This document shows, in pieces, positions 11,507-25,600 of a stretch of DNA of 64,000 nt (within the stretch, counting starts at the first letter, position 1; each line of letters begins with the position of its first letter). Source of the DNA: Lampris incognitus (taxonomy: Eukaryota > Chordata > Actinopteri > Lampriformes > Lampridae); contig NC_079213.1 in NCBI RefSeq assembly GCF_029633865.1, positions 107,347,343 through 107,411,342 of the forward strand, written 5' to 3'. The position numbers and the translations under genes were made by a program. The notes beneath the pieces were generated by a model. The model ran no database searches. It saw only the letters and a program-made list of their open reading frames with translations, and was not told the DNA's origin.

Positions 11507-13636
11507 AAATTCACACCAACAAAAGTGGTAAAACAAAACAATCAAAAACAACACCTCACAGGCAGTTTTCTCATCTCTGTTCCATTGCCGTGCTGTAAAT
11601 GAACCTTTGAAACAAACTCATGCAACCAACAACCCCTCTCCGATAAAGAACAGCATTTGTCAAAATGAAGTGCTGCCTCAACTCTTACTCCAAATGCAAA
11701 ATTCATATTTCCCATGTACAGTATAATACAAAATTTGCTGTAACCTACTGGTAAAACATAAAGAATCAAAATTCAGAAAAAAGCAAAGCACATGCTGAAT
11801 GCTGGAAAAAAATAGTGTGTTTTTTTTGTTTGTTTTGGCTTCTAGCATTTATTAGAATTCCCTTATGTCCACATTCTAAATAAATACTATAATTAATTCC
11901 ATGTTTTCAAAACTACTGAATATGATCAGCAACCCATTGACACTCATCTATGCACAAATAAAACAGAAAATATCTCAGAACAGATCAAACACTACATTGT
12001 CAACGATTGCACGATCTGGAAAATGAAAAAACTCTTCAACAACCCATAAGGCATGGAGGAGCGATGGCTCATACTCTTACAGCATTAAGATGCATAGAGG
12101 ACTGGGAAAAGACAAACACAACTTTAGATTAACTGAAAGCAACAGGTTGACTACTTTAGCTACAGAAATAATAAAAAAATAAACCTGTTTGTAAATCCAA
12201 GCAATTCTTAAAAAAAAAAAAAAACTTGCTCTGTCATACTTATTTATTCATAGTTCAAATCCCTTCATCTGAGAAAAACTGTAAACAAAAAAAAACCACA
12301 AAAAGAAAAAGAAAAAAGAAATTCAATACCTTGTGGTTATTCTAACTCCGTGTTGTTGCCAGCACCACACCATAAAATGCACAGTCTCATCTAATCTTGC
12401 ATGTCGCCTTCATAGTACACTACCATAGCAAATCCAGTTCAGTTTAATAGTGGCAAGGTCGTTATTGTGTTTCCGTTCACTGTCCCGAAATCTAATTTTC
12501 CCCGACATACTGCAAAGTCACTCCCTGCCAAATTGTATTTTACACAGTGCATTTTTCAGCATTCAGACCTCACCATAGCTGGGTTGATTCTGTTTGGACA
12601 GATTAAACTCATCTATAAGCAGTTGTGAGATGCAACTATCCATGGTATGATAAAATTTCACTTTTTTTTTTTTACTTTTCAAAATCCACATCCATTTTCC
12701 ATGGTAACTGTCCCCTGGGAGTTTTTTTTAAGTTGACTGTATGTTGTAGAACCTCAAACCAACGCTATGGGGAAATCTGTATGCTGAATGAAATGTCCAA
12801 ATACCACTGGAAGCAGAAGGCCCATGTGGCATGTTTGCTTTTTTAGTTTGATACCGTCTCTAAGACTTGATGAATTTAGCGTTATTTCTTTCAAAAGGTC
12901 AAAAGACTTCAGAGAAACCACCGACACAAGACCCATACTTTAATGCCGCTGCACTGTATGAAAACACAAAGCAGCTCTCATTAACCAACTAGTCAACAAC
13001 TTACACCAGATTTTCAGGGAAATTCAAAATCTAAGCTTCATAACATCACAAAATATGTTTCTGTGTTGTCATACAGAAAAACAAACCAAACAAAAAAAAA
13101 AATAAAAAAAATTTTGGGTTTAACTTCATCTGCTTTTTTAGATGACAGTTGCCAGATAGGGTTTTCCAACTCTTTAACACCAACATCCATTTTCTCTAAA
13201 GTCTTTCAAACCAGTTTCTTTTAACACAGTGCAGATTTGCAATTTGTAAAGACAAAAATGTGAAATGTTGGCATTAGACCCAGGGGTCAGAATCTTCTTT
13301 GAAATGGTGAGGGGGGGAGGCAAAAAAAAAAAAAAGGCAAAGCGATGCATAACAAATGGGTATAACAACTGTTTTTGCATCACTTCTTCGTTTGAACACC
13401 GGGCACAAGCAGCAGTAGTAATGGTGTAGCAGCAGATGTGACCTCCTTATGATGGACATCACAGCAGAATGGAGACTAAGCAGCACGCCTAACTCATAAT
13501 AGCATACCATCGTCATTACCGATATCCTCATCATTTTGCCCAAAACCCCCATTGTTGTGAGACCAAATACATTGCGTAGTGTTGACATACATTCTGTAGC
13601 CCTCTTTGATCCGTGACGCAATACATTATCAGGCAT
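11345..13636 (-). other. rad23a: Probable 3' untranslated region of rad23a
   Basis: The minus strand runs about 2.3 kb from the rad23a stop codon without a further exon. It is AT-rich and reaches an AATAAA signal (tttatt on the plus strand at 11364-11369). It includes a (TA)n tract at 11465-11504. The transcript end near 11345 is inferred; earlier poly(A) signals could also be used. Confidence 0.5.
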
Positions 13637-16600
13637 TCACTCGTCGTCCCATGTTTGCTGAAGCAGGAAGTTTGCCGCGAGGTTTTCATTCTTCTCGCAG
13701 GCAAAGTAAGCCTGAATAACCAGTCCTTCGGGGAATCCCAGTGCTTTTAACTGGAACACAACATGAAAGTTTCCATTTAAAGAAACCCTCTACCACAACA
13801 GCCATAATAAATACAATTACAACTACTGGCACATAAGAAATAAAAGATTGTGCACAAACACGGATACGCTATAGGGAATAATATCTCGCTAGGTTAAAAG
13901 TGCACTGTCAAGAGAATACGGTATGCACGGAAGTACCTTTCTGCCAATTGTATTGCCAAGTTGTAACTCATTATGAAGTCCTATGTATTATGAACTAATC
14001 AGTGGTAATGTTCATACCCTCTCGATAGCCTCCTTCTCCTGCGGGGTGACCTGGATGTAGTTGGTGGGAGGTGACCCCTGAGCCTCCGCTCCTTCTCCTC
14101 CCGTTTCCCCACCACGGGGCTCGTTCAGCATCTGAACAAAGCGCTCCTGGTGCTGTGTGATTTGCTGCAAAGCAAACAAAGCGGGAGACTTACGTCAATC
14201 GTCTCTGCTGCACAAATACTTTGGTAACCCTAATAAGCAGCGCATTGATTGATAGATATCAATCCATCAATTTTTATGGCTTTATTTTGCACAAAATGCA
14301 ATGCAATGCACTTTACATTAAGGGAAAGAAACAGAAATATGTTGCTCATTTGAGGTTAGCGATCTTAACGCCTCTGGAACTTGAAACCAATTAATTTTCA
14401 ATGGAAATCAATCCCCCAGTTCTGGGACTCAAGCCAGTTCTGTTTAGACGAGACTTTAAACCCCCGACATCAGCTGTGGTGGGCCTTGAACCAACTCAAT
14501 CATTTCTTACAATGACAATATATTTTCTTTCCTTTTTCTCATGTCTTCTTTCCTTCTTTCTTTCCTCCTAAATAATATGACTTTCTAAACTGACATAACA
14601 AAACAGGGGAAACTTGCAATGAATGGATGGACCACGATTCCTGTTATTGAATGCACAGACCTGCAATTGCTCTGTAGTGGCACTTTTTAATGGTTTCTGT
14701 CAGGTACGGCAGGGCTTTCTTGGTAAAATGAAAAGACACATAACTTTTTATTTCTTCATTATAACAGCCAAATACAAGAAAATAAGGCAGGAAGTGAGTT
14801 CAAAGGAGATGACAATGTTGTTGTGGTTAACAAGCATACACCGATCAGCCAAAACATTAAAACCACTGACAGCTAAGTAAATAACATTGATTATCTCAAA
14901 GAGATGGCACCTGGATGCACTATGGGAAGAAGGCGGAGGCAGTATGATGCTCTGGGCAATGTTCTGCCGGGAAACCTTGGGTCCTGGCATTCGTGTGGAT
15001 GTTACTTTGACATGTGCCGTCGACCTAAACATTGCTGCAGACCAAGTACACCGCTTCATGGCAAATTCCCTGATGACAAGTGGCCTCTTTCAGCACGATA
15101 ATGCACCTTGCTACACTACAAATATTGTTCAAGAATGGTTTGAGGAACGTGACAGAGTTCAAGGTGTTGCCTTGGCCTCCAAATTCCCCAGATCTCAATT
15201 CGACTGAGCGTCTGTGGGATGTACTGAAAAAACAAGTCTTATCCACAGTCGCCCCACCTCGCAACTTACAGAACTTAAAGGATTTGCTGCTAACGACTTG
15301 GTGCCAGATACCAGAGGACACATTCAGAGGTCTTTTGGAGTCCATACCTCCAATGGGTCAGAGCTTTTCTGATAGCACGAGGGTGACGTACACAATATTA
15401 GGCAAGCGGTTTTAATGTTTTGGCTAATCGGTGTATATGGCAGGTCAAGCCCATAGAGAAACTTTACCATCAGATATTAAAACATCAATAACTAAAACTG
15501 GGGTTCACCCAATTTGTCAGTTTCAAGGTGTCCAGTTAATATTTAATCTATTGGTAGCTCTAAAGTTCTGCCTACCACTGATCACTTCAACATTAATTCA
15601 TCTCATCATCAGCCGCTTCTCCGGGGTTGGGTCATGGTGGCAGCAAGCTAAGTAGGGCACTCCAGACATCCCTCTCCCCAGCAACTCCCTCCAGCTCCTC
15701 CTGGGGGATCCCAAACTGTTCCCAGGCCAGATTGGACATGTAGTCCCTCCAGCGAGTTCTGGGTCTACTCCCAGTTGGACGTGCCCAGAAAAACTCCAAA
15801 CAAGGTGCCCAGGAGGCATCCTAGTCAGATGCCCGAACCATCTCAACTGGCTCCTTTTGATGCGAAGGAGCAGCAGCTCTACCCCCGAGCTCCCTCTGGA
15901 TGTCCGAGCTCCTCACCCTATCCCTAAAGCTGAGTCCAGACACCCAACGGAGGAAACTCATTTCAGCGGCTTGTATCTGCGATCTCACCTATGGTCATGA
16001 GCTTGTATCTGCAATCTCACCCAAGATCTCACCTACGACCATAGGTGAGGGTTGGAACGAAGATTGACTGGTAAACTAAGAAAGCTAAATCCATGAGCCA
16101 TTTGGGATCATCAAGCTCAGGAACATGTAGCCTGCCTTCTTTCATGAATTCTCTGATCGCCTCCTTCAATTCAAAAAACCTTTTCAGGACACTGCCCCTG
16201 CTCAACCAGTGCACTTGTGTGAAGTAGAACACATCTCCATATGTTGCATCTATTCCCTCCAGAAATGCACAGAATGGACGGCGTTGTATATCTCTTGATC
16301 TGATGTAATTAATGCATTTCATCACAACAGTCATAACACTGTCAAATTTCAAGCATTTGCCGCAGCATGAATGATGCAGTGCAATGGAATTGTGGGATCT
16401 ACGTTCTCTTCCTCCAGCTTTCTTTGAATCAGTCCTACAGGCCAATGTTTTCTTCCCGTCAGTGACAGGGCACCATCAGTGGTGATTCCAGCCAATTTAT
16501 TCCAGGGTAGACCAGCACCCTCAATTGCATTGCACAGCACCTCAAATATATCATTGGCTGTAGTCTTTCCCTGCATTGGATATAAAGTTAGCGGTTCTTC

Positions 16601-19600
16601 TGTTAACTAAAAATGGTCACAAATATAGCGAGCTGAGCATTGTCATTTACATCTGTGCTTTCATCGAGTGCCAAAGAATAGCCCGTCAAATCGTCTGCTT
16701 TTGTGCAAAACTGTCTGTAAATGTCGCCTGACAACTCGCTGATCCAATCTACCGTTGTATCTGGACTGAAACTGACCGTCAGAGCAATTCATATGTTCGC
16801 TTACTTTTAATCTTTGACCATGTATGACCTATACCATGTTTAACTTCATTTCACATTGCTTAGATGATGCTTAAAGTTCATGTGTAACGGAACAAAGGCA
16901 GTCTTATAAAGTGTCTTCTCCAAGTGAACAAATAAAGGCCTATTGTTGACTGTTGTTTGATAGCAGAGGAATGTATGGGAAACTCCGAGTGTAGCAAGTC
17001 TGTACACACTAATTGGAGAAATGGCCTTGGTCGGATGTGAGCTGGACGACATGCGATAAGGAGGGGAAGAACAGACAACTGCCCTATAAGCGGAGGTACA
17101 CATAACTGGTGTACAGGTGCGCATACGTGGTCAAAATAAATGATGCGCAGCAGATAATACGAAAAGAGGCGCTTTTGCGTACCAACATTTCTGGGACACA
17201 ACTCCTTATTGACACAACAGGATTTTTTCCATCTATCACTGGTAAGAAAGTCATTATGACAAATGTGTCAATTTTAATAATCAGTTGTCAATCGTACAAC
17301 TTTTAGCCGTCGTTCTTGATTAAGTGGATGCGGGTTTTTTTTCCCCCAAGTTAGCAAGGTTAACTGTGCTCCAACAAATAGTTAGCTAAAGTTACAAATA
17401 TCTTAACATTACATTTTTTTTCTCTGGTTTTAGGATTTTTGTCCATTCATCAAAATATCCAAGAAGCAAGTTACATTAAGTAATTACATTGGTGTTGCAC
17501 CACCTCCAAAGAAATGCCAGACTGAACCTGTACATAAAAAAAACGTGTATTCGCAGTAAGTGGCTGCAGGAAGTAGCCTGGCTCTAAACAGATGACGACT
17601 GCACAGAGATGTGGGTGCAAAATATGCTGTGAAAATCCCAATCTCGCAGATAAAAGCAGTGCCTTTTTTATAGGGACAACACATTTCAGTCATCCAGCTT
17701 TTATAAAGCGCGAGAAGAGTAAAGAGCACATGAACATAGTGTAAACTATTGGTAACAGGTGCAGCCAGGATCAGAAAATCCATTCGCCCTCTTGACACGT
17801 GGCAGGACAAACTGAATGAAGAACAGTGTCAAGCACTGTGTAATATGTTTCTGTCGGTGTTTCACAAAGCGAAACGTGCCCCCCCCCCCGATGCATTCAT
17901 ATGAGGAGGATATTGCGCTTCTCAAGAAGCTTGGAGTTAATGTCGGGAGAAGGGGGGGGGGCCCACATCATGCAGAGCATTGCACAGACAATCAGTTTAG
18001 AATTGAGTGAAAAACTGAAGGCAGCTGAATTTTGGGGCATGTTCTTTGGTGGATCAGAAGACATAGCGCAAGTGGAGCAGGAAATTGTATACACTGTGTC
18101 TGTGTCTAGCTACGGGGAGAGTTTACCTCAGATTTCCTTGGATTCATTCATTTGGATGTGAACCGAGTGGCACGGGACATAGTGAACAGATCGGAGCAGC
18201 TCTTCCATAATTGCGGTTTAGGGGATCAGCGGAAGACGAAGTTGGTCTCGGTGTGTACAGACGGAGCAGCAGTCAACGTTGGGAGTTTACAATGGGGGTT
18301 GTTCCCAAATTGCGCCAGATGGTGGCGATCGGGGATTCTCTTGTGCACATTCTGTGTACTGCCCACACCCTCGAGAACTGCACAAAGTCAGCCGATCGCA
18401 CGGTACCATACTGTGAGACATTTAATTGCCCCGTTGTCAAGTTGCTGCACTTTTATTTACAGAGAGGGGGTGCAAAAAGGACAGCACAACTTACGATGTG
18501 TTGAAAATGGCATTGCTTTTGTTGAACTAGGAAAGTTTCACAACATCAGATGAGCTGCACGGGGGCAAGACATTCTGTTGAACATATAGAGGCTATTACC
18601 TGCCGTTAAAATTCAAGTGGCTACATATCTGCACAGAGCGCTTTCAGTGTTTCATAGCTAACATGATTGACACTCTGGAAACACTTTAGAGTTCACCTCC
18701 CTCAGGTTCCAGCAAGATAGGCTGACTATTGGTGAATGCAAAGATGAGCTCATGGTAGGTGCTGGACACCTGACACTATTGCTTGACAGTGAAGGCGAGC
18801 ACAGGGAAGAGATTGTTTCAAATGCTGATGCTGACAGGGACAAGGCAGATGTACTGAGAGGTCTAATTCACGAGTTTGAAAGCAGATATGAATCATCCCT
18901 TAAGTCATGTGGTCAATTTTTGAATCCTTCAACTTGGCCTCAAGAAATGCAAGGCCCTCCACAGTTTTGGCAACACAACACTTACTAACATCCCCCAGAA
19001 ATATGAGGCCAGCTTGTCTGTTGACAAGAGACTCCACTGTAAGAGAATGGATGCGTTTAAAGTGAGCAGGAAAAGATCTGGCAGCCTCCTCTGTGTATGG
19101 ATTGGTCAACACAGTGAAGTAATCCAGATAGTTACTTCAACATTCATAAAGTCCTTCTGTTGTCCCTTACACTGCCCTCGAGCAGCGCCGCATATGAGGC
19201 GATTTTCACGTCTCAATACAAAAAGCAAGTACAGATCCCGCCTGTCAGACTCTCGCCCCTCATCCCTGATGCGCATCCACTCGTCTAAGATGACAACAGA
19301 CTTTGGACACAAAGTCCGCGGTTGACTTATGGATGCAAACAGCTAATCGCAGACTCAACCGGGGAGAAAGAGGCGGGCCTACATCTTCATCCGCCATGTT
19401 TGAAAGAGAGGAAGATAGCGAGGAGAGCAGTGAGGAGGGTAGTGATGATGACAGCTTGTAGGATAACCATGCTGCGCAAAGACTGAGTACCAAGCAACAG
19501 CTCCAGGTGCTCCCTTGAGAACCAGACCAAAAAAAGTTATGTGCACCCCGGCCTAAAAGAGAGACTGTACTGTATTGATCGGCGCACACTGAAGCAGCTG

Positions 19601-22600
19601 GGCTTGTGCATCATATTCATATTATATTATAGTGTGACAATACTGTAAGAGATTTTTGTCTCGCTCCTCATTTAATGTCAGAGTAGACTTGAATAATTGC
19701 CACGACACTGACGTTTCCAAATAACGAGGCCTTCCTCCGGGCAAACAATGTTCTCTCTCAGAAACGGTCCCTCTGTAAATGGCTCGCCAGCCTTCGCCCA
19801 TCGCCTCGTGTACCACATAGCTAACTTTGACAGCTGCTTTCTCTCCCTCTCCTCGCCTTTGAACCGATCCCGCTCCTCTGCACGTTTAGCAAAGTAATGC
19901 TGCTTCAGACCGAAATCCTTCAGGACGGCAACTTTTTCCCTTGTAAATTAGACAAGATCGCGGACGCGTTAAATTCGGTGAAGTGGTCGCGCGCCCGTTT
20001 CTGTTGGAACCGTCGGTGCTCCTGGTCGACTTGCCTTTCGGCTTTTGAAAGTGACATTTTTACAAAACATCTGCAAGCGGTGACAGCAGTTTACTGTAGC
20101 AAGCTCACGTGAGAGATTTCGCAGTGGGCTAGCCTACTGGGCTTATGTACTCGAGTTGCCTGGCTAGTGTGTGTGCGAGACACGCACACTGACGCACACA
20201 CACACACAACAAGAGAGAGAGAGAGTGCTGCAAAACTGATATTAGGCTACGTCATCTGCAACTGGCCTCACAACCAGTCTTAACTGAGTACTTAGAATTA
20301 TCCATTAGCCAAACCACTTATCCTGCTCTCAGGGTTGCGGGGATGCTGGAGCCTATCCCAGTAGTCACTGGGCGGCAGGCGGGAGACACCCTGGAGAGAA
20401 CATGCAAACTCCACACAGAGGACGACCCGGGACGACCCCCACGGTTGGACTATCCTGGGGCTCGAACCCGGGACCTTCTTGCTGTGAGGTGATCACGCTA
20501 ACCACTGCCCCACCACGCCGCCCATACTTAGAACTAGAAACACAGAAACGTTAAAAAAAAAAACAAACACGTAAGTAGTATGCAAAACGGATAGGCAGTC
20601 CAGATCTCTTAAGTCTAAAACAGCGCGGGCCTCACAAAACTGCCTCCGGCCCGCAGGGCAGTAGTTCGAAACCCCAGCCGTAATACATGCATCCGTTTCA
20701 TCCAGACTCGATTACTGTAACGATCCGTTTTCAGGTCTGCCACATGCTAGTATTGACCGAGTCTTCATCCATCTATCCGTCCGTTATCCGAGCCGCTCAA
20801 AATGCTTCAGCTAGAGTCCTCACTAAAACTAGAAAATACGCCCATATTACCCCAATTCTTGCCTCCCTTCATTGGCTTCCTATCCATGTTAGGTCAGACT
20901 TCAAGGTGCTTCTGCTGACTCATAAATTCCTAAATGGGCCTGTACTGCATGGCGGGTCAGTTTCGGTCTCAATGAATTTACCAAGCACCGTTCTGCCGAC
21001 AAGATTATAGAGTATAGATTATTGGCTATTGTCAACTGTTCTCTTCTCTCACGTCTTTCCTCTCTCTCTGAATGTCTTCTCATTTCCCTTCGCCCGTGTA
21101 TGCGAATGGTGTGATGCGAGTCTCCCCCATGCGCACGTGTAGTCTGTCCTCTTCCCGAGTCTCCATGGTGACGGTGGTCGCCACCTGGACACTGCTTTGG
21201 CATCCTCCCCATCACATTTTGTATATATCTTATAAATCCATATAATTTTGTTATCCTGTTTCAACGTTATATCCTTCTCTCACTCCGATGTGTGACGGAT
21301 GTTTTTTCTTGCCTCTTCCCCCGAGTATGTGAATGGTGTGACGCGAGTCTGCCGTGTGCATGCGTAGTTTGTCCTCCTGTCAGGTCTACATGGTGATGGT
21401 GACTGCGTGGCTCAGGTCCTAGGCTGTTCCAGTGGCATCTGCACACTACTTGGCATCCTCATCATATTCTTCATATGTCTTATAATTCCATTATAATTCT
21501 GTTAACTTCCTTCAACGTTGTATTCTGTAAATTGTGTTTTATTCTGTACACACAACATCCATTGCACGTCTATCCGTCTTGGGAGAGAGATCCCGCCTCC
21601 GTTGCTCTCCCTGGGGTTTCTTCCTATTTTTCCCCCCGTTAAAGGTTGTTTTTTAGGGAGTTGTTCCTTATTTGATGCGAGGGCCTAAGGACAGGATGTT
21701 GTGTTGCTGTAAAGCCCACTGAGGCAAATTTGTAATCCATGATAATGGGCTATACAAATAAAATTTACTTGTTTTGTTTGGCGATGGAAAACGTGTTGAC
21801 ACAACAGCACGAACAACTCTTCATTTAGAAATAGATCTCCGGGATGTGGAGTGGTCCGACAACCATGTAATTACCAGCATCGCAATATATGTATATTATA
21901 AACAAAAACAATCATCTTCAGAATTGCAGCTTTAAGACAATTATATGAAAAAAGTGTGAGGTTTAAACAAAAGTCCGTTTTAACCGGATAAATCAATACA
22001 CATACATGTACACGCACAGCTTCTTTTTCTATACTTGCGAGGACCCCCATTGACATCATTCACTCCCTAGCCCCTAACCTTAACCATCAGAAGTACTTGC
22101 CTAACCTTAACCCTTAGCCTAACCTTAACCCTAAACCCATGTCCTTATCCTAAAATAGACCCTTAAAGATGTGAGGACTGACCAAAATATCATCACTTTG
22201 CTAAAATGTCCTCACTGTCAAGGTTAAAAACTCAAATTGGTCCTCACAAATACAGCTGAACAAGACCACATACACACAGGTAGCAGCTCAGCAGTCAGCA
22301 TCATGATCCATGGCCTACATAATCCATGGCCTATTTCTTTTAAAATAGTCTTAAAAGGAGGCACTTCGAGATCTGTCTCCGCAGAAGTATATAGAACCGC
22401 TATACAAACTCAATTTATTATTATTTATTATTATTATTACCTGCAGTAGTTGTGGGTTATCTCGGCCCAGCTGCTGCAGCAGGGCTGGTAGGAGAGCAGG
22501 GTTTTGCTGGATGATCTGTCTCATCTGCTGGAACTGAGGCTGATTTCTAAGGAACTCCAAAGGGTTCCCTGTGGCGCCGCCGCCGCCACCACCACCACCA

Positions 22601-25600
22601 CCACCACCACCACCACCACCAGAGGAAGGAGGCTGGCTAGCAGGCTGGCTGGCAGGCTGGCTGGCAGGTGCTGCCCCTGCTGAGAAAAGACAGATCCAGG
22701 GTCACTATAACTGCTTTTTTGTTTGACCCCCCCCCCCCTTTTCAGTTTGTGCTTCGAGATAAATTACTTATGTAATGATACAAATCAAGGTGATATAGCT
22801 ATCATTAATTTAGTTGATGTGCGGTTTGAAACACGGCATGCTTATCAGCATTACAATCATCATTAGTCATGTTTTTTTTTACAGTTACCATGTCATGATG
22901 GAACAATGATTGAAAGCTACCAACAAATTAAAAAAATTACATGCACGTTGTTGATATTCTTGTATGCATGGTACTATCTCTACCTGTAAATTTGACAAGG
23001 TGATAGCAAATAATGCACACACCTAATTTTTGTGCAAATGATACCTCTATTTTTAAATACAGTAACTACTTGTACAGCACCTTTCATACATGAAATGCAG
23101 CTCAAAGTACTTTAAATTGAAGCGATAAAATATAGCAAGAACAAATAAATACAACAGCACAGATAAAAAATAAATTAAAACAAGGTATTACACGAAAAGG
23201 AAAAAAAATGTGTTTAGGGGATAAAACACTAGCTAAAAATGGCATTGAATTAGCTAAAAGCCTTCCTGAATAGGTACGTTAAAAGCTCTTTTTAAATTAA
23301 TGTCCACAGAGCTTGCCTGGGACAGGGCGTGCCGCAGTTTTGGAACATGGACCATAAAAGTAGTCTCCCCGCTCTGTTTAGGGATCACTTTAGGCACAAT
23401 TCAAAGACCAGCATCAGAGGATCTAAGAGCTTTTATGGTTGATAGGATATAAAAAAGTCAGATCTATGAAGGTGTTATGCCATTAAGACCTTTGTAGGTA
23501 ATTAAAGGACCTTAAAATCAATTCTATAAGAAACTGGGAGCCAGTGCATCTTAGCTAAAACAGGAGTGATATGCTCTCTCTTCTCGGTCTTAGTTAAAAT
23601 TCTAGCGGCAGAATTTTGTTATGAGTTCCAGTTATTGACTTTTTTTGGAGGCCAATAAAAAGTGAATTAAAATCGTGAATTATTTCCTCGGCATCCTGCT
23701 GAGTTAGAAATGACCGTACTTTTGGCAATGTTTCTCAGGTGGAAGAAAGCTGTCTGGGTCACTTTACTAATATTGGGTTTAAAATTTAAATCTGAATCTA
23801 TAATGACACCCAGACTTTTCGCTCGTGATTTGGTCTGGAAAGCCAGGCTCTCGAGCTTATTAGAAAAAGTCCTAGAAAGTCCTAGAAAAAGTATCTCTGT
23901 TTTATCCTCATTCAGCTTTAAGAAGTTGTAACTCATTAATTGGTTTATGGCGGCCAAACAGGCGCTCAGGGAGCAAAGGCTACCACGGCAACATCCCAAT
24001 AAACCTATAAGGGATTGTTAAAGGTTTATCAAATCTTATGTAATACTGTGTCATTATGAATGTACACTGCATCATAGCAGCTTGAGCACCACCGAGCTGG
24101 TGGTCAAGCTGAATTGTCAAATCAAGTCTATTTCTAGAAATACAGAGGCATCAGAAAGTATTCAGACCCCTTAACGTTTTGCACACTGTGTTATAGATTT
24201 AATTTTAAATGGATAAAATGACCATTGTTTACCCATCAACCCACACTCAATAATCCATAATGACGAGGTGAAAAAGTTTTTAGAAGTTTTTGCAAATTTA
24301 TTAAAAATCAAAAACTGAAATCTCTTATTGACACAAGTATTCAGACCCTTAGCTTTGGCACTCCAAATTGTGGTCAGTTGCATCCTGTTTGCTTTAATTA
24401 TCCTTGAGACGTGCCTAAAACGTGATTGCAGTCCACCCGTGGTAAATTGAATTGACTGGAAATAGTTTAGAAAGACACACACCTGTGTGGCTAGCTAGAT
24501 AGCTAGATAAGGTCCCAAAATTCACATTGCATGTCGGGCCAAAAACCAAGCCATGAAGTCCAAGGAACTCCCTGTAGATCTCCATGATAAAACTGCGGTG
24601 AGGCACAGATCAGGGCAAAGGTATAAAACCATTTCTAAAGCTTTGAGTGTTCCCATGAGCACAGTGGACAGAAAAATTGTGAAATGGAATGAGTTTGGAA
24701 CCACCGGGACTATTCCTAGAGTTGGCCATCCAGCCAGCCAAACTGAGTAACCGGCAAGAAGGGCCTTGGTCAGGGAGGTGACCAAGAACCAAATGGTTAC
24801 TCAGACGGAGCTTCAGAAGTCCTCTGCAGAAATGGGAGATACTGCGGGTTAGGGTAGCGTGGGTAGACAGAAGCCAATCTTGAGTGAAAGGCATATGACA
24901 GCCCACTTGGAGTTTGCCAAATGGCATTTAAAGGACTCAGATCATAAAGAAAAAGATCCTCTGGTCTGATGAGACAAAAACTGAACTTCAAGCAGTGTCT
25001 GGTGAACACCAGGCACTGCTCATCACCTGGCTAATACCATCCCTACGGCGAAGCACGGTGGTGATAGTGTCATGCTATGGCACCGATTCGAAGCGGCAGC
25101 GACAGGGAGACTGGTCAGAATTGAGGGAAGGATGAATGCAGCCAAGTACAGAGAGGTTCTTGAAGAAACCCTGCTCCAGAATGCATGCGACCTCAGACTG
25201 GGGTGACGGCCCACCTTTCAGCATGACAATGACCCAACGCATACAGCCAAGACAACGCTGGAGTGGGACAAGTCTCTGACTGTCCTTGAGTGGCCCAGCC
25301 AAAACCCAGACCCCCAAAAACATCTGTGGAGAGACCTGAAGATGGCAGTTCACAAATGCTTCCCATCCAATCTGACAGAGCTTGAGAGGATCTGCCAGGA
25401 AAAATGGGATAAACTGTCCAAATCCAGGTGTGCAAGCTTGTAGAGACTCACCCAAAACGACTGAAAGCTGTAATTGCTGCCAAGTTGGTTTCTACAAAGC
25501 GCCAAATTAAGGGTCTGAATACTTATATAAATGAGGGGTCAGTTTTTGGATTTTTGATGAATTTGGAAAAATGTCTAAAAAAAATGTTTTCACTTTTTCA

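Noticed and set aside
22070-22140. CCTAACCTTAACCC motifs resembling interstitial telomere repeats
   Set aside because: The units are irregular and do not repeat TTAGGG perfectly; they sit inside an interspersed repeat, as do those at 6030-6110.
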